Shown here in pieces: positions 38,065 to 50,186 of a DNA stretch of 64,000 nt. How positions within the stretch are numbered: the first letter of the stretch is position 1; each line of letters opens with the position of its first letter. The position numbers and the translations under genes were made by a program. Source of the stretch: Pollutimonas thiosulfatoxidans (GTDB taxonomy: Bacteria; Pseudomonadota; Gammaproteobacteria; Burkholderiales; Burkholderiaceae_B); NCBI RefSeq assembly GCF_004022565.1, contig NZ_CP022987.1, forward strand, positions 1,984,001 to 2,048,000, written 5' to 3'. The notes beneath the pieces are model-generated. The model saw nothing but the letters and a program-made list of their open reading frames with translations. It had not been told where the DNA came from and ran no database searches.

Positions 38065-39289
38065 AATTCATGAACCACTCTTTCATGCGTGCCAGCAGAG
38101 TTCGGAAACTGCCCTTCTGCTGGGCCACCTTGCGCCCCCTGGCACGCTGCAAACGGGCTTCGGCCAGCAAGCCCATCACTGTGGAAAATCGTGGATTGTG
38201 CATGACATCGGCCAAGCTGCCCTCGTAAGCCGGAACGGCAACCCGCACCGGCTTGAGGAAGACGTCTTCCGCCAGCTCGACGATGCCGGGCATCAGCGAG
38301 GTGCCGCCCGTGAGCACGACCCCGGATGCCAACAAATCTTCGTAACCCGACTCGCGGACGATCTGCTGCACAAAAGTAAAGAGTTCTTCAATACGGGGCT
38401 CGATGACGGCACCCAGAGCCTGGCGCTTGACCTGCCGGTTGGGACGATCACCCAAGCCCGGCACTTCGATGTGCTCGTCGGCATTGGCCAGCACTTGCTT
38501 GGCAATGCCAAAGCGCAGCTTGATCTCTTCGGCATCCGGCGTGGGCGTACGCAACATGGCCGCAATGTCGCTGGTGATCTGGTCGCCCGCGATGGGCACA
38601 ACAGCCGTGTGGCGTATGGCGCCTCCGGTAAAGATGGCGATGTCTGTCGTGCCACCGCCCACGTCGACCAACACCACGCCCAACTCCTTTTCGTCGGATG
38701 TCAGGCAGGCAAGGCTGGAAGCCAGGGGTTGAAGGATAAGATCTTGCACTTCCAGGCCGCAGCGCCGCACGCACTTGACGATGTTCTGCGCCGCACTGAC
38801 GGCGCCCGTCACGATATGCACACGGACCTCCAGGCGCAGGCCGCTCATGCCGATGGGCTCGCGGATATCTTCCTGGGAGTCGACAATGAACTCCTGGGTC
38901 AACACGTGCAGCACTTGCTGATCGGTAGGAATATTTACCGCCTTGGCCGTCTCGATCACGCGGGCCACATCGGTGGCGGTGACTTCCTTGTCTTTGACGG
39001 CGACCATGCCGCTGGAGTTGAAGCTGGTGATGTGGCTGCCTGCAATGCCGGTGTAGACCTCGCGGATCTTGCAGTCGGCCATCAGCTCGGCTTCTTCGAG
39101 GGCCCGCTGTATGGAGTTGACGGTGGATTCGATATTGACCACCACCCCTTTGCGCATGCCCTGGGATTCATGCTGTCCCAGGCCCAGTACCTCGAAACGG
39201 CCTTCAGGCAAAATTTCCGCCACCACGGCCACCACTTTACTGGTGCCGATATCGAGTGCAACGATCAGGTCCTTGATGTCACGAGTCAT
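38063..39289 (-). CDS. ftsA: Cell-division protein FtsA
   Basis: Actin-like ATPase that anchors FtsZ to the membrane. The 408-aa protein has the phosphate-1 motif VALDIGTSKVVAVVAE, the adenosine region GVVLTGGTSLMPGI, and a C-terminal amphipathic helix (LLARMKEWFMN) for membrane binding. The start is ATG 39289, seven bases after the ftsQ stop; the frame is open further upstream, but that part overlaps ftsQ and does not resemble FtsA. Confidence 0.97.
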   Translation of the reverse strand: MTRDIKDLIVALDIGTSKVVAVVAEILPEGRFEVLGLGQHESQGMRKGVVVNIESTVNSIQRALEEAELMADCKIREVYTGIAGSHITSFNSSGMVAVKDKEVTATDVARVIETAKAVNIPTDQQVLHVLTQEFIVDSQEDIREPIGMSGLRLEVRVHIVTGAVSAAQNIVKCVRRCGLEVQDLILQPLASSLACLTSDEKELGVVLVDVGGGTTDIAIFTGGAIRHTAVVPIAGDQITSDIAAMLRTPTPDAEEIKLRFGIAKQVLANADEHIEVPGLGDRPNRQVKRQALGAVIEPRIEELFTFVQQIVRESGYEDLLASGVVLTGGTSLMPGIVELAEDVFLKPVRVAVPAYEGSLADVMHNPRFSTVMGLLAEARLQRARGRKVAQQKGSFRTLLARMKEWFMN

Positions 39290-39296
39290 AGTCTTT

Positions 39297-40088
39297 TTAC
39301 TTCGTAGAGGTATTGGAAACAGGGGCCAGGGTGATTGCAAAACCGTTGGCATAACGTAAATCGGCACTGCTTATCGGCTGGCCATCCAGCCGCTGGGCCA
39401 GTGTGGGCCAGGCCTGGACAAAGCGTTCAATGCGCGAGGCAAACGGCAGGGCTCCCGAACGCCCATGCGGATCGGCTACATCGGCGGCCGGGTCGCGCCC
39501 CAGGCTAAGGTGCACGCCATTGGACAAATGGACCTCCCACGCATAGCGGGGACTAAGCGTCACTTGCTGCACCCGTAGTTGCAGCGGCGCAAACCACCGG
39601 GCCAGTTCGGCATAGCGCTGCACCACCAGGCGTTCAGAGCTGGCCGGCCCGTTCAGTTGGGGCAGCACCGCGTCATCGGCAAGTTCACCCTGGTTGGCCG
39701 AGAATGCCTCGCCCCAGGTGTTGATCATCTGGTTCTCATTCCACAGCGCCAATGGTTGCTGCTCTTCGATCTGCACCTTCAGGGTATCGGGCCACACGCG
39801 GCGTACACGCGCATGGCGCACCCAGGGCACGGTCTCGATCAGGTCGCGGGTGTCATCCAGCGACACAGAGAAGAAATTGGCCTGCACCCGCCCCGCTATC
39901 GTTGCGCTGACCGTTGCCGTGGAGACGAAGTTCAGGTGTTCGCCCTGCATGGAACCGATCTGCATTTCGGTGATGGCAAAGTAAGGCCGCTGTGCAATCC
40001 AGACCACGACGCCCGCAACCATAGACGCCACAGCCAGCAATGCCAGCGCGTTCGCGATCAGATTGGTTAGTCGGGGGTCGGTCAACAC
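39297..40088 (-). CDS. ftsQ: Cell-division protein FtsQ
   Basis: Bitopic divisome protein that forms the FtsQLB complex. The 263-aa product has a short cytoplasmic tail, a transmembrane helix at about residues 12-32, a POTRA domain beginning YFAITEMQIGS, and the FtsQ domain with WPDTLKVQIEEQQPLALWNE. The start is GTG (40088), placed six bases after AAGGAG; a longer frame starting at 40154 would run into ddl and lacks family resemblance. It is 10 bp downstream of ddl. Confidence 0.95.
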   Translation of the reverse strand: MLTDPRLTNLIANALALLAVASMVAGVVVWIAQRPYFAITEMQIGSMQGEHLNFVSTATVSATIAGRVQANFFSVSLDDTRDLIETVPWVRHARVRRVWPDTLKVQIEEQQPLALWNENQMINTWGEAFSANQGELADDAVLPQLNGPASSERLVVQRYAELARWFAPLQLRVQQVTLSPRYAWEVHLSNGVHLSLGRDPAADVADPHGRSGALPFASRIERFVQAWPTLAQRLDGQPISSADLRYANGFAITLAPVSNTSTK

Positions 40089-40098
40089 AAAGGGCTCC

Positions 40099-41046
40099 TT
40101 ATTTGGACGGTGGCGCCTGCACCTTGCAGGATGCAGTGGACAAAATGGCAACACACAGCTCGGCGTAGCTCATGCCGGCGGCTGCCGCCCCCATGGGCAC
40201 CAACGAATGGCTGGTCATGCCGGGCGACGTGTTCATCTCCAGCAACCAGGGGCGACCGCTTTGATCAAGCATGAAGTCCGCACGGCCCCAGCCCTCGCAG
40301 CCCAAGGTCACATAGGATTGTTCGGCGATGCGCAGCAATTGTTCGGTCAGCGCCGCATCCAGATCGGCGGGACATATGTATTGGGTGTCGTTGGACACAT
40401 ACTTGTGCTCGTAGTCGTAGTTGCCACCCGGAGCAACGATCTCGATAACCGGCAAGGCGCGCACGCTCTTGCCAGCCCCCAGCACAGGCACAGTCAACTC
40501 GCGCCCGTTGATGAACTGCTCTGCAAGCACCTGCGCATCGTAGCGGGCAGCCAGCTCGTAGGCCTCGCGCAATTCAGGCAAAGCCTGCACCTTGGTCACA
40601 CCCAGCGTGGACCCCTCATGCGGCGGCTTGATGATCAGCGGCAAGCCCAGCTGCGCGGCTACCTTGTCCAGATCCGAATCCGCGGTCAGTACCGCGTACG
40701 CGGGGGTGGGCAAGCCTTCGTGCAACCAAACCTTCTTGGTCATGATCTTGTCCATCGCCAGGCTGGAAGCCAGTGGGCCACTACCCGTATAGGGCAAGCC
40801 CAATAATTCGAGAGCTCCCTGCAAGGTACCGTCCTCGCCATGGCGCCCGTGCAGGGCAATGAACACCCGATCAAAACCCGCATTGATCAGATCAACCAGC
40901 GTATAGCGGCCGGTGTCGAACAGGTGGGCGTCGATGCCCTGGCCGCGCAGGGCCTCGTGTACGCCCTGCCCCGACATCAAGGACACTTCACGCTCGGCGG
41001 AGCGTCCGCCGTACAACACGCCGACCCGGCCGAAGTTCATAGTCAT
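40099..41046 (-). CDS. ddl: D-alanine--D-alanine ligase B
   Basis: ATP-grasp ligase making D-Ala-D-Ala for the peptidoglycan stem peptide. The 315-aa protein shows [18 protein letters not shown] at the start, [20 protein letters not shown] near 65, and the C-terminal catalytic segment [24 protein letters not shown] ([18 protein letters not shown]). Length and position between murC and ftsQ match DdlB. The ATG overlaps the murC stop by 4 nt; a second in-frame ATG lies six bases further. Confidence 0.97.
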   Translation of the reverse strand: MTMNFGRVGVLYGGRSAEREVSLMSGQGVHEALRGQGIDAHLFDTGRYTLVDLINAGFDRVFIALHGRHGEDGTLQGALELLGLPYTGSGPLASSLAMDKIMTKKVWLHEGLPTPAYAVLTADSDLDKVAAQLGLPLIIKPPHEGSTLGVTKVQALPELREAYELAARYDAQVLAEQFINGRELTVPVLGAGKSVRALPVIEIVAPGGNYDYEHKYVSNDTQYICPADLDAALTEQLLRIAEQSYVTLGCEGWGRADFMLDQSGRPWLLEMNTSPGMTSHSLVPMGAAAAGMSYAELCVAILSTASCKVQAPPSK

Positions 41047-42449
41047 ACTGTTACTCCCAATTGGGCCGGGACGCGGCTGATCGAGCCTGCGCCCATCACC
41101 ACGATCACGTCGCCGTCCTGTGCAAAATCCCGGATGGCCTGAGGCAGATCGGCGACGTCTTGCACGAACACCGGCTCGACCTTGCCGGCCACGCGCAGGG
41201 CGCGCGCCAGCGCCCGGCCGTCCGCCGCAACCAGCGGCTGCTCGCCTGCTGCATACACATCAGTCAGCAGTACGGCATCGGCGCGTCCAAGCACATGCAC
41301 AAAGTCTTCGAAGCAATCGCGGGTGCGGGTGTAGCGGTGCGGTTGAAAGGCCAGCACGATACGGCGATCCGGCCAGGCGCCCCGCGCTGCAGACAGGGTG
41401 GCAGCCATCTCGACCGGATGATGGCCGTAGTCGTCAATGACGGTGAAGGTTCCGCCTCCACGTTGCGCCGCGACGGCAAAATCGCCCACCTGTGTGAAGC
41501 GCCGACCCACACCGCGAAACGCGTTCAGTGCGCCGCTGATGGCGCTGTCTGCCACGCCAAGCTCGGTGGCGACGGCAATCGCCGCAAGCGCATTGAGCAC
41601 ATTGTGATGGCCGGGCAAATTCAGGACGACGGACATGGCCGGCAAGGCCCCTGTGGCGCCCTGGCGTTCGACGTCGAAGTGCATCACCGTGCCATCCGCG
41701 CGAACGTTGTGCGCGCGCACCTGCGCGTCGCTGGTAATTCCATATGTCGTGACCGGCCGCGACACGAAAGGAATGATCTCACGCACATTGGCATCGTCGC
41801 TGCACAACACGGCGGACCCATAAAACGGCAACCGCTGCGTAAACTCGATAAAGGCGCTTTTCAGCTTGGCCACATCGTGCCCGTAGGTATCCATGTGATC
41901 CACATCGATATTCGTCACGATGGCCATGACGGGCAACAGGTTGAGGAAGGACGCGTCCGACTCGTCCGCCTCGACCACAATGAATTCGCCCTGGCCCAAG
42001 CGCGCGTTGGCGCCCGCAGAAGTCAAGCGGCCACCGATCACGAAAGTGGGGTCCAGATCGCCGGCAGCCAGCACACTGGCCACCAGGCTGGTGGTCGTCG
42101 TCTTGCCATGCGTGCCGGCCACAGCAATGCCGCGCTTCAGGCGCATCAGTTCGGCCAGCATCAGGGCACGAGGCACTACCGGAATACGCGCAGCCCGGGC
42201 GGCGAGCACTTCGGGGTTGTCGGCCGATACAGCCGTAGACGTCACAATGGCGCCCATACCTTTCACGTGCTCGGCGCTATGACCGATGGCGATGCGCGCG
42301 CCCAGGCTTGCCAGACGGCGTGTGACGGCTGAATCCTGGATATCGGAACCGCTGATGGAGTAACCCAGGTTCAGCAATACCTCTGCAATGCCACTCATCC
42401 CCGAGCCGCCTATGCCCACGAAATGGATGCTCTGTATCCGGTGCTTCAC
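41043..42449 (-). CDS. murC: UDP-N-acetylmuramate--L-alanine ligase MurC
   Basis: First Mur ligase, adding L-Ala to UDP-MurNAc. The 468-aa protein has the N-terminal [20 protein letters not shown], the ATP-binding [15 protein letters not shown] near residue 110, central [14 protein letters not shown] and the C-terminal [13 protein letters not shown]. All are as expected for MurC. It overlaps murG upstream and ddl downstream by 4 nt each. Its substrate UDP-MurNAc can come from MurA/MurB (not in this window) or from the AmgK-MurU route at 14-16 kb. Confidence 0.98.
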   Translation of the reverse strand: MKHRIQSIHFVGIGGSGMSGIAEVLLNLGYSISGSDIQDSAVTRRLASLGARIAIGHSAEHVKGMGAIVTSTAVSADNPEVLAARAARIPVVPRALMLAELMRLKRGIAVAGTHGKTTTTSLVASVLAAGDLDPTFVIGGRLTSAGANARLGQGEFIVVEADESDASFLNLLPVMAIVTNIDVDHMDTYGHDVAKLKSAFIEFTQRLPFYGSAVLCSDDANVREIIPFVSRPVTTYGITSDAQVRAHNVRADGTVMHFDVERQGATGALPAMSVVLNLPGHHNVLNALAAIAVATELGVADSAISGALNAFRGVGRRFTQVGDFAVAAQRGGGTFTVIDDYGHHPVEMAATLSAARGAWPDRRIVLAFQPHRYTRTRDCFEDFVHVLGRADAVLLTDVYAAGEQPLVAADGRALARALRVAGKVEPVFVQDVADLPQAIRDFAQDGDVIVVMGAGSISRVPAQLGVTV

Positions 42450-43519
42450 GCCTGACTCCTTGTTAGTTGTTCACATGCATCGGCGATCAGGGCCGTCGAG
42501 TTCAGGCTGGCGTGCTCATGCGCGTGCACCGCCACCTGGGCAAGTTCTTTACGCGTTACGCTGCGCAACCAGCCGCTTAGCCACTCGGCCGTGAAGGCCG
42601 GCTGCTTCTGCAGCCAGGCCCCCTGGCATTCGCTCAGATAGCGGGCATTGGCAGTTTGATGGTCGTCTATGGCATGCGGCAGTGGCACGAAAAGCGCAGC
42701 CACGCCAACGGCAGCGACTTCGGCGACGGTCATGGCGCCTGCCCGGCAAATCACGAGGTCGGCATCCGACAAGGCCTTGGCCATATCGTCGATAAAAGCG
42801 TGGCATACCGCCTGAACACCGTGCGACTCGTAGCTGGCGCGCAGTGTTGCCAGGTGCTGCTCGCCAGCCTGGTGCGTAACCAAGGGGCGCTCGGCTTCGG
42901 CCAGTTGGGCTAATGCCTGCGGCAACACGCTGTTCAGCGCAGCGGCACCCAGGCTGCCGCCCACGACCAGCACCCTCAAAGGGCCTTCCCTGGACGCGTA
43001 GCGCTCTGCAGCGGGACTGACCTGCGCGATGGTATGCCGTACCGGATTGCCAACCATCACCGCCCCAGGCAAGGCGCCGGGAAAGCCTACCAGTACCTTG
43101 CTGGCCAGCTTGGCCAGCCAGCGGTTCGCTGTGCCCGCAACTGCGTTTTGTTCGTGTATTACCAAAGGCACGCGACGTAGCGCGGCCATGAGCCCGCCAG
43201 GAAAAGCAACGTAGCCGCCCATGCCCAGCACAACATCCGGCCGCACCCGGGCAAAGTGACGACCGGCCTGCACGCAGGCTCGGGTCAAGGTTAACGGCAG
43301 CTTTATCAGCGCAGCGACACCCTTGCCCCGCAGGCCCGTAAAGTGCACCGGCAGCAGGTCTATCCCCTGGGGTGGCACCAGCCGCCCTTCCATGCGATCA
43401 GGGTGACCCAGCCACAGCACGCGCCATCCGCGCGACTGCATCTCGTGCGCAACCGCCAGGCCGGGCATGATGTGCCCACCCGTTCCGCCAGCCATGATCA
43501 GCAAGGTCTTGGTCGTCAT
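42446..43519 (-). CDS. murG: Lipid II synthase MurG
   Basis: Peripheral GT-B glycosyltransferase that adds GlcNAc to lipid I on the cytoplasmic face, yielding lipid II. The 357-aa protein has the glycine-rich loop [16 protein letters not shown] near residue 9, [14 protein letters not shown] near 105, and the donor-binding [12 protein letters not shown] and [15 protein letters not shown] motifs. In Bordetella pertussis MurG has been reported to scaffold the MurE-MurF fusion; both partners are in this window. It overlaps ftsW and murC by 4 nt each. Confidence 0.97.
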   Translation of the reverse strand: MTTKTLLIMAGGTGGHIMPGLAVAHEMQSRGWRVLWLGHPDRMEGRLVPPQGIDLLPVHFTGLRGKGVAALIKLPLTLTRACVQAGRHFARVRPDVVLGMGGYVAFPGGLMAALRRVPLVIHEQNAVAGTANRWLAKLASKVLVGFPGALPGAVMVGNPVRHTIAQVSPAAERYASREGPLRVLVVGGSLGAAALNSVLPQALAQLAEAERPLVTHQAGEQHLATLRASYESHGVQAVCHAFIDDMAKALSDADLVICRAGAMTVAEVAAVGVAALFVPLPHAIDDHQTANARYLSECQGAWLQKQPAFTAEWLSGWLRSVTRKELAQVAVHAHEHASLNSTALIADACEQLTRSQA

Positions 43520-44709
43520 GTGCGCTTGCCTCGCATCAGGTTGCGGTTCTCGAAATCAACACGGAACAGCAAGGCCATGGCAACCAGATTCATTACGATC
43601 CCGGTGCCGCCGTAGCTGACCATCGGCAAGGTCAGACCTTTCGTTGGCAACAAGCCCAGGCACACACCCATATTGATGAAAGCCTGAACCCCGAACCACA
43701 GTGCGACTCCTTGCGCTACCAGGCCATTGAATATGCGCTCCATGGCGATGGCCTGGCGGCCGATCTCAAAGCCGCGCCAAACCACAAAGGTAAATAGGGC
43801 TATCAGGCAGGCCAGCCCCACAAAGCCGAGCTCCTCGCCGATCACCGCCACGATGAAATCGGTATGCGCTTCAGGCAAGTAATGCAGTTTTTCGATACTG
43901 GCGCCCAGCCCCACCCCAAACCATTCGCCTCGACCCAAGGCAATCAGGGAATGGGACAATTGGTAGGCGCTACCGTAGGCGTTGTCCGGATTCCAGGGGT
44001 CCAGATAAACGAACAGGCGCTCGCGACGCCACGGAGACAGCCAGATCAGGAGCAAAAAGCTGCCCACCAGAAACGACAGCAGAACAGAGAAGAGCTTGCC
44101 GTTGATGCCGCCGATAAACAGGATGCCAACCGCAATGGCGACTATCACCATGAAGGCGCCCAGATCGGGCTCCATCAACAACACCAGCCCTACGACTGCC
44201 AGTGCGCATGCCATCGGCAGGAAGCCCCTGCCGAAGTCGTGCATATGCTGCTGCTTGCGCACGGTATAGTCGGCGGCATACAGCAATACCCCTATCTTCA
44301 TCAGCTCCGACGGCTGGAAGTTGACCGGCCCCAGCGGCAGCCAACGCCTTGCGCCGTTCACTTCCCTGCCTATGCTGGGGATCAACACAATCAGCAGCAA
44401 TACCAGGCAGGCCAGGAACAGCGGCACAGCAAGCTTCTGCCACACCCTCATGGGGATGCTTGCCGCGCACAAGGCGGCAAACGTTCCGATAAGTATGAAC
44501 ACGGCATGCCGCAACACGAAGTAAAAGCGGCCGTAGCTTTCGTAACGGGGCCCATCGGCCAACGCGATGGAGGCCGAATACACCATCAACAAGCCGAACA
44601 ACACCAATGTGCTTGTCGCAACCAGCATGGAGATGTCTATGCTGGGCATGGACGTGCGGCCCGGGCGCACGGCGTTCACTCCGGATGTCAGGTCGGCGAA
44701 TAAGCTCAT
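43516..44709 (-). CDS. ftsW: Septal peptidoglycan polymerase FtsW (SEDS family)
   Basis: SEDS-family glycosyltransferase that polymerises lipid II at the septum with FtsI. The 397-aa membrane protein has about ten hydrophobic spans. Signature stretches are [31 protein letters not shown] near the C-terminus, and the periplasmic loop with the conserved [17 protein letters not shown]. The start is ATG 44709, giving a 4-nt overlap with murD; upstream continuation of the open frame lies inside murD and is not FtsW-like. Confidence 0.96.
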   Translation of the reverse strand: MSLFADLTSGVNAVRPGRTSMPSIDISMLVATSTLVLFGLLMVYSASIALADGPRYESYGRFYFVLRHAVFILIGTFAALCAASIPMRVWQKLAVPLFLACLVLLLIVLIPSIGREVNGARRWLPLGPVNFQPSELMKIGVLLYAADYTVRKQQHMHDFGRGFLPMACALAVVGLVLLMEPDLGAFMVIVAIAVGILFIGGINGKLFSVLLSFLVGSFLLLIWLSPWRRERLFVYLDPWNPDNAYGSAYQLSHSLIALGRGEWFGVGLGASIEKLHYLPEAHTDFIVAVIGEELGFVGLACLIALFTFVVWRGFEIGRQAIAMERIFNGLVAQGVALWFGVQAFINMGVCLGLLPTKGLTLPMVSYGGTGIVMNLVAMALLFRVDFENRNLMRGKRT

Positions 44710-46235
44710 GCGACCTCCCCGCGGCTTAGCGCCAGTTCGTTGACCTGCTCTATGAAGCACTCGCCGCGATGAACATAGTTCTTGAACATATCCATGCTCG
44801 CGCAGGCGGGTGACAAGAGCACGGTATCGCCGGCCTGCGCCACAGCCAGGGCGGCATTGACAGCCGCTTGCATGGAGGCGGCATGCTGGACGGCTACGCC
44901 GGAGGGCGCCAGTGCCGCTTCGATCTGCGCTGCGTCCTGGCCGATCAGTATCACTGCGCGGGCATGCTCGCGCACGGCCTTGCACAGCGGCGTGAAGTCC
45001 TGGCCCTTGCCCAGGCCGCCGGCGATCAGCACGGTACGCGCACCCATGCCATCCAGGGCAGCTACCGTAGCGCCTACGTTGGTTCCTTTACTGTCGTCGA
45101 CGAAATCGACGCCGCCAATATTTCTGACAAAGTAGGTGCGATGCGGCTCGCCGCGATACTCACCCAGCGCCGTCAGCATGCTTGCCCAACCCAGCCCAAG
45201 TGCGCGCGCCAGCGCCAAGGCTGCCAAGGCATTCAGTGCGTTATGCAGGCCGCGAATGCGCAATACATCCATGGGCATCAGACGGCTGATGCGACCCTCG
45301 GCCCGCGGCAGCGGCTCCGCCGCTTTCTTGCGCTTGCTGGTTGGCGGCGGCAGGTCAAAATCCGAGTTCTCGGCCGCAGCAAGCCACAACATGCCGTTGC
45401 CGTTATCCAGGCCCAGATCGCCTTCAAGCACTGGTGCGCCGCGACCAAAGCTGCGCACGTTCAAGGCGGACAGGGCAGACACCATGCCGGCGACCAGCGG
45501 ATCGTCACGATTGACGATGGCAAGGCGCGTCATGCTTAACAAGCGCGCCTTGGCCTGCACATAAGCCTGCAGGTCGCCGTGCCAGTCCAGATGGTCCTGC
45601 GAGATATTAAGTACGACTGCAGCGTCTGCCGCCAGCGAACTCAGGGTTTCCAGTTGGAAGCTGGATAGCTCCAGCACCCACACATCCGGCAAGGCATCGG
45701 CTGCCAGCGCATCGCGCAGTGCGCTCAGCGCCGCCGGACCAATATTGCCGGCAGCCCGGGCGGTCAGCCCGCTGGCCTCTACCAACTGGCGCGCCATCGC
45801 GGTTACCGTTGTTTTGCCATTGGTGCCTGTTACAGCAAGCACTCGAGGCGTATAGCCTTGCGTCGACAGATCGGCAAGCGCCCGCGCGAACAACTCGACT
45901 TCGCCGAGCACTTCTATTTCGCGCGTTGCCGCCAGCGCCAGGAGCGACTTCACCGGCTCGGCCAGTGGCGATAGGCCTGGGCTGAGCACAATGGTGTGAA
46001 CCTGAGCCAGCGCCGCTTCGGTAAAGGCTTCTGGCCCCAGGCGGTAGTCGACCATCGTGGTGTCCAGCTCGGCTTGCAAGGCCAACAATCCCCCCGGCTG
46101 CTGGCGGGTGTCGAGCACACGCAAGCTGGCCCCGTGCTGCGCGCACCATAGCGCCGCCGCTGCACCGGTCTCACCCAGACCCAGGATCAGGGTCAGGCCA
46201 TCCGTGCGCAAGGAGGGGAAAGACAATTTTTTCAT
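44706..46235 (-). CDS. murD: UDP-N-acetylmuramoyl-L-alanine--D-glutamate ligase MurD
   Basis: Adds D-Glu to UDP-MurNAc-L-Ala. The 509-aa protein has the N-terminal [18 protein letters not shown]-binding [19 protein letters not shown] near residue 136, central [17 protein letters not shown] and C-terminal [19 protein letters not shown]. It is about 70 residues longer than E. coli MurD (438). Part of the excess is a basic, low-complexity insertion near 295-325 ([20 protein letters not shown]), probably a surface loop. It overlaps mraY and ftsW by 4 nt each. Confidence 0.97.
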   Translation of the reverse strand: MKKLSFPSLRTDGLTLILGLGETGAAAALWCAQHGASLRVLDTRQQPGGLLALQAELDTTMVDYRLGPEAFTEAALAQVHTIVLSPGLSPLAEPVKSLLALAATREIEVLGEVELFARALADLSTQGYTPRVLAVTGTNGKTTVTAMARQLVEASGLTARAAGNIGPAALSALRDALAADALPDVWVLELSSFQLETLSSLAADAAVVLNISQDHLDWHGDLQAYVQAKARLLSMTRLAIVNRDDPLVAGMVSALSALNVRSFGRGAPVLEGDLGLDNGNGMLWLAAAENSDFDLPPPTSKRKKAAEPLPRAEGRISRLMPMDVLRIRGLHNALNALAALALARALGLGWASMLTALGEYRGEPHRTYFVRNIGGVDFVDDSKGTNVGATVAALDGMGARTVLIAGGLGKGQDFTPLCKAVREHARAVILIGQDAAQIEAALAPSGVAVQHAASMQAAVNAALAVAQAGDTVLLSPACASMDMFKNYVHRGECFIEQVNELALSRGEVA

Positions 46236-47404
46236 CGCAACTTCAAGCTCGCCAAACCGATAAGCACCAGCATCATGCTGATGATCCAGAACCGTACGAC
46301 CACCTGGGTTTCCTTCCAGCCGGTCACTTCAAAATGGTGATGCAAGGGCGCCATGCGGAATATCCGCCGGCCTTCCCCGTATCGTCTCTTGGTGTACTTG
46401 AACCAGACCACCTGGATCATCACCGAAAGGGTTTCGACCACGAACACGCCGCCCATGATGAACAGCACGATCTCCTGGCGAACAATCACTGCAATCGTGC
46501 CCAATGCGCCACCCAGAGCCAGGGCGCCGACATCGCCCATGAATACCTGAGCGGGGTAGGCGTTGAACCACAGGAAGGCCAGCCCGGCCCCGGCGATGGC
46601 CGCGCAAAGCACCATCAGCTCGGACGCCCCGGGTATATAGGGGAACAACAAGTATTTGGAATAGTCGACGCGTCCGACAACGTAAGCGAAGATACCCAAG
46701 GCGCTGCCCACCATGACGGTCGGCATGATCGCCAGGCCGTCCAGGCCATCGGTCAGGTTCACCGCGTTGCTGGACCCCACAATCACCAGCCAGGTCAGCG
46801 CCACAAAGCCGAACACGCCCAGGGGGTAGCTTACAGACTTGAAAAAGGGCACGATGAGGTCGGCGCGCGTAGGCAGTGGCATGGTAAAGCCGCTAAGCAC
46901 CCAATCGCGAAACAACGGCCACAGGTCAGCCGTGGCAGGCGCAGATACGGCAAAGCTGAGATACACCGCGGCAACAATGCCTATCAGGGCCTGCCAAAAG
47001 AACTTACGCCTGGACGACATGCCTTCCGGGTCGCGGTGAACCACCTTTCTGTAATCATCGGCCCAGCCTATCCAACCGAAGCCGAAGGTCACCAGCAACA
47101 CCACCCAAACAAACCGGTTGGTCCAGTCCGCCCACATCAGGGTGCTCACGCCGATCGAAATCAGGATCAGGGCGCCGCCCATGGTCGGTGTGCCGTTCTT
47201 TTGCAGATGCGACTCAGGTCCGTAGGCGCGCACCGCCTGGCCTATCTTCAATTCGGTCAGCTTGCGGATGACCGAAGGGCCTGCAAACAAGCCTATGAGT
47301 AGGGCCGTCCCGCAAGCCAGTACGGCGCGGAAGGTGATGTACTCGAACACGCTAAAAGCGCGTATGTGCGATTCTGACAGCCAACGCGCAAGCTCAAGTA
47401 GCAT
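46232..47404 (-). CDS. mraY: Phospho-N-acetylmuramoyl-pentapeptide transferase MraY
   Basis: Integral membrane enzyme transferring phospho-MurNAc-pentapeptide to undecaprenyl phosphate to make lipid I. The 390-aa protein has about ten spans. Catalytic aspartates appear in GWADDYRKV (near 117) and [11 protein letters not shown] (near 218), and the histidine loop APLHHHFE is near 350. It overlaps the murEF 3' end by 11 nt and murD by 4 nt. It is somewhat longer than E. coli MraY (360) but in line with betaproteobacterial homologues. Confidence 0.98.
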   Translation of the reverse strand: MLLELARWLSESHIRAFSVFEYITFRAVLACGTALLIGLFAGPSVIRKLTELKIGQAVRAYGPESHLQKNGTPTMGGALILISIGVSTLMWADWTNRFVWVVLLVTFGFGWIGWADDYRKVVHRDPEGMSSRRKFFWQALIGIVAAVYLSFAVSAPATADLWPLFRDWVLSGFTMPLPTRADLIVPFFKSVSYPLGVFGFVALTWLVIVGSSNAVNLTDGLDGLAIMPTVMVGSALGIFAYVVGRVDYSKYLLFPYIPGASELMVLCAAIAGAGLAFLWFNAYPAQVFMGDVGALALGGALGTIAVIVRQEIVLFIMGGVFVVETLSVMIQVVWFKYTKRRYGEGRRIFRMAPLHHHFEVTGWKETQVVVRFWIISMMLVLIGLASLKLR

Positions 47405-50186
47405 GGCCAGCCCCTTCTTCGTGGTTTATTGATGTTGTGTCCAGCGCCTTGATGACCCGTTCCATGCGCGTGCTGCGCGAGCCCTTGACGAGTATGTTTG
47501 CCGGCATGCGCGTGGCCAGGTTGGCGGACAGCGCCTCGATGGAATCAAAGGCGCAGGCCGCCGGGCCGAATGCCTGGGCGGCATGTGCGCAAGCCGGGCC
47601 GAAAGCCAGCAAGGCCTCGATACCGCGCTCGCGTGCATACGCCCCGACCTCGGCATGCATGGCGTGGCTGTTCGCGCCGATTTCGCCCATGTCTCCCAAT
47701 ACCAGTACCCGCGGAGCCGGCAAGCTCGCCAGCACATCTATGGCGGCACGTACCGAGTCGGGGTTGGCGTTATAGGTGTCGTCAATAAGCTGGTAGCCAC
47801 CGCTCAGCGCGCGGGGCTGCATGCGGCCCGCCACCGGATTGAAAGCTTCCAGTCCGCTGATGATGGCCGACAGCGGCAGGCCGGCGGCTACGCAGCAAGC
47901 GGCAGCGGCAAGCGCATTACGCAGATTGTGCGAGCCGGGTACGGCCAGCGCGACTGCGCCAGATCCCATCGGCGTGTGCACCTGAAATACCGTCCTGGCG
48001 GTCTCGGCCTGAATCTGGTCCGCATACACTTCGAAGTCGGGCTGGAAACCGAAGCGCAAGACACGACGGTTGCCGGCCATTTCGGACCACAGCGCGGTAT
48101 AGGTGTCGTCGCCCGGAAACACTGCCACGCCATCTTGCGGCAAGGCGGAAATGACAGCGCCATTCTCGTGAGCGACGGCCTCGACGGTGTGCATGAATTC
48201 CTGGTGTTCGCGTTGGGCATTATTGACCAGCGCTACCGTGGCCTGCGCAATGTCGGCGAGCAAGGCGATTTCGCCCGGATGGTTCATGCCCAGCTCGACG
48301 ACGGCAGCACGATGGCTGTCCCGCAGGCGCAACACTGTTAGCGGCACACCAATGTGGTTGTTCAGGTTGCCACGCGTCGCCAGGCTGGCGGCCTCGCCCA
48401 CGCCCTGGCGCAGAATGGACGCGATCATTTCCTTGGTTGTGGTTTTCCCATTGCTGCCGGTAACAGCGATAACAGGCAGCGAATAGCGGCGACGCCAGGC
48501 CGTCCCCATGCGTATCAAGGCTTGCTGGGTGTCGCCCACCACAAACTGCGGCAAGACGACAGCGGCATCAGCCTGCTCGACCACTGCGGCGCAGGCACTG
48601 GCCTGTTGCACCTTGGCAAGATACGCATGTCCGTCAAAGGACTCGCCGCGCAAAGCCACAAAAAGCTCGTTGGCAGCCAGCGTGCGCGAGTCCGTCGAAA
48701 CTCCCGCACAACCGAGCCAGGTCAGGGCAAGGCCCGCCCACTGCCGATCATCAAAAACGGCACGCACACCTTGGACCTCTTGATAAGTCTCATGGCCTTT
48801 GCCGGCAATCAGAACGACGTCCTGCGGTTCGGCCTGCCACACAGCAGCAAGGATCGCCAGTGCGCGATCCGGCTCGATGGCCGGAACAGCCGGCATGCCC
48901 GCCACGATCCCGACAATGATCTCCCGCGGGGTTTCCATGCGCGGGTTGTCCGTTGTCAGCACCACCGTGTCGGCGAACTCGGCCGCGATGCGCCCCATGA
49001 TGGGACGCTTGGCATGATCGCGGTTGCCGCCGCAGCCAAATACGCAAATGATTTTTCCGCCCCGTACCGTGGCAGTCGTACGCAAGGCCTGCAACGCCCT
49101 TTCGAGGGCATCAGGCGTATGGGCGTAATCCACCACGACCAAAGGCAAAGGAGCCTCGCCGGGACGGCGAGTGGCCGACTCGATGATCTGGAGGCGTCCT
49201 TCAACCGATTGCAAGGTGGCCAAGGTACGAACCACCTTGTGCAGATCCCAGCCCAGTTCGTGCAATACACCCGCAACCAATAACAGGTTGGAGACATTAT
49301 GCTCGGCAATCAGGCGGGTTAGCAGTTGCGCGGTGCCATCGGACGCCCGCAGATTGAAAACCAAACCGTACGATCCCGTGTGCACGTCCAGGGCCTGCAA
49401 GTCAGCACTTGAAGACGCCTGACAGGAATAAGAAACAGCCAATGTCGGTGGCAGGCTGGCCAGCAGCTCGGCGCCTGCGCTATCGTCCGCGTTGATGATG
49501 GCGCGGCGCAAGCCGGCACGCTGGAAAAGTGCAAATTTTGCGGCCTTGTAGGCGTCCAGCGTGTGGTGATAGTCGAGATGATCGTGCGTCAGATTGGTAA
49601 AGCCGGCAATGTCGACCATGACGCCGTCCAGCCGACCCTGGTCCAATCCGATGGACGAGGCCTCCAGAGCCACGACATGCGCGCCGGCCTGGCGCATCGC
49701 GGCCAGACTGCGGTGCACCGTCAAGACATCGGGTGTGGTCAGCATGCCGCCCAGGGCCTGGCCATCAGGCAGAAAAACGCCCAGCGTCCCTATCGTTCCG
49801 CAGGGCACCGCCTCGGCAGCCAGAGCGGCAGCCAACCACTGCACGCACGTGGTCTTGCCATTGGTGCCCGTGACCGCCACGATCGTCATGTCGGCCGAGG
49901 GGGCCTTATACCAAAGATGCCCGACGGCGCCCAAAAGGGACGCAAGCGCGGGCACCTGCAGCACGGGCACTTTCATCTCGGAAAAATTCCGGCCGGCATC
50001 AGCTTCAGCGACGATCGCTGCGGCACCCAGCGCCACAGCCTGTTCCATGTAACTGCGCCCATCGCTGCTTAGTCCGGGGCAAGCAAAAAACACATCGCCA
50101 GCCTGGAGCTGGCGCGTGTCCATGCACAAGTGCGCACTATCGGCCACATGCCGGCTCAGCCAGGCGACGATATCCGCGGCGCTCAT
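47394..50186 (-). CDS. murE-murF: MurE-MurF fusion: meso-DAP-adding and D-Ala-D-Ala-adding ligase
   Basis: A single 930-aa polypeptide joins two consecutive Mur ligases. The MurE part (about 1-485) has [15 protein letters not shown] near residue 110, [15 protein letters not shown], and the DNPR motif near 412, which marks meso-diaminopimelate specificity. The MurF part (about 490-930) opens with [18 protein letters not shown] and has [18 protein letters not shown] and [18 protein letters not shown]. The junction shows no stop and no repeat. The fusion is described in Bordetella pertussis and allows channelling from UDP-MurNAc-dipeptide to pentapeptide. It overlaps ftsI by 4 nt and mraY by 11 nt. 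Confidence 0.96.
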   Translation of the reverse strand: MSAADIVAWLSRHVADSAHLCMDTRQLQAGDVFFACPGLSSDGRSYMEQAVALGAAAIVAEADAGRNFSEMKVPVLQVPALASLLGAVGHLWYKAPSADMTIVAVTGTNGKTTCVQWLAAALAAEAVPCGTIGTLGVFLPDGQALGGMLTTPDVLTVHRSLAAMRQAGAHVVALEASSIGLDQGRLDGVMVDIAGFTNLTHDHLDYHHTLDAYKAAKFALFQRAGLRRAIINADDSAGAELLASLPPTLAVSYSCQASSSADLQALDVHTGSYGLVFNLRASDGTAQLLTRLIAEHNVSNLLLVAGVLHELGWDLHKVVRTLATLQSVEGRLQIIESATRRPGEAPLPLVVVDYAHTPDALERALQALRTTATVRGGKIICVFGCGGNRDHAKRPIMGRIAAEFADTVVLTTDNPRMETPREIIVGIVAGMPAVPAIEPDRALAILAAVWQAEPQDVVLIAGKGHETYQEVQGVRAVFDDRQWAGLALTWLGCAGVSTDSRTLAANELFVALRGESFDGHAYLAKVQQASACAAVVEQADAAVVLPQFVVGDTQQALIRMGTAWRRRYSLPVIAVTGSNGKTTTKEMIASILRQGVGEAASLATRGNLNNHIGVPLTVLRLRDSHRAAVVELGMNHPGEIALLADIAQATVALVNNAQREHQEFMHTVEAVAHENGAVISALPQDGVAVFPGDDTYTALWSEMAGNRRVLRFGFQPDFEVYADQIQAETARTVFQVHTPMGSGAVALAVPGSHNLRNALAAAACCVAAGLPLSAIISGLEAFNPVAGRMQPRALSGGYQLIDDTYNANPDSVRAAIDVLASLPAPRVLVLGDMGEIGANSHAMHAEVGAYARERGIEALLAFGPACAHAAQAFGPAACAFDSIEALSANLATRMPANILVKGSRSTRMERVIKALDTTSINHEEGAGHAT

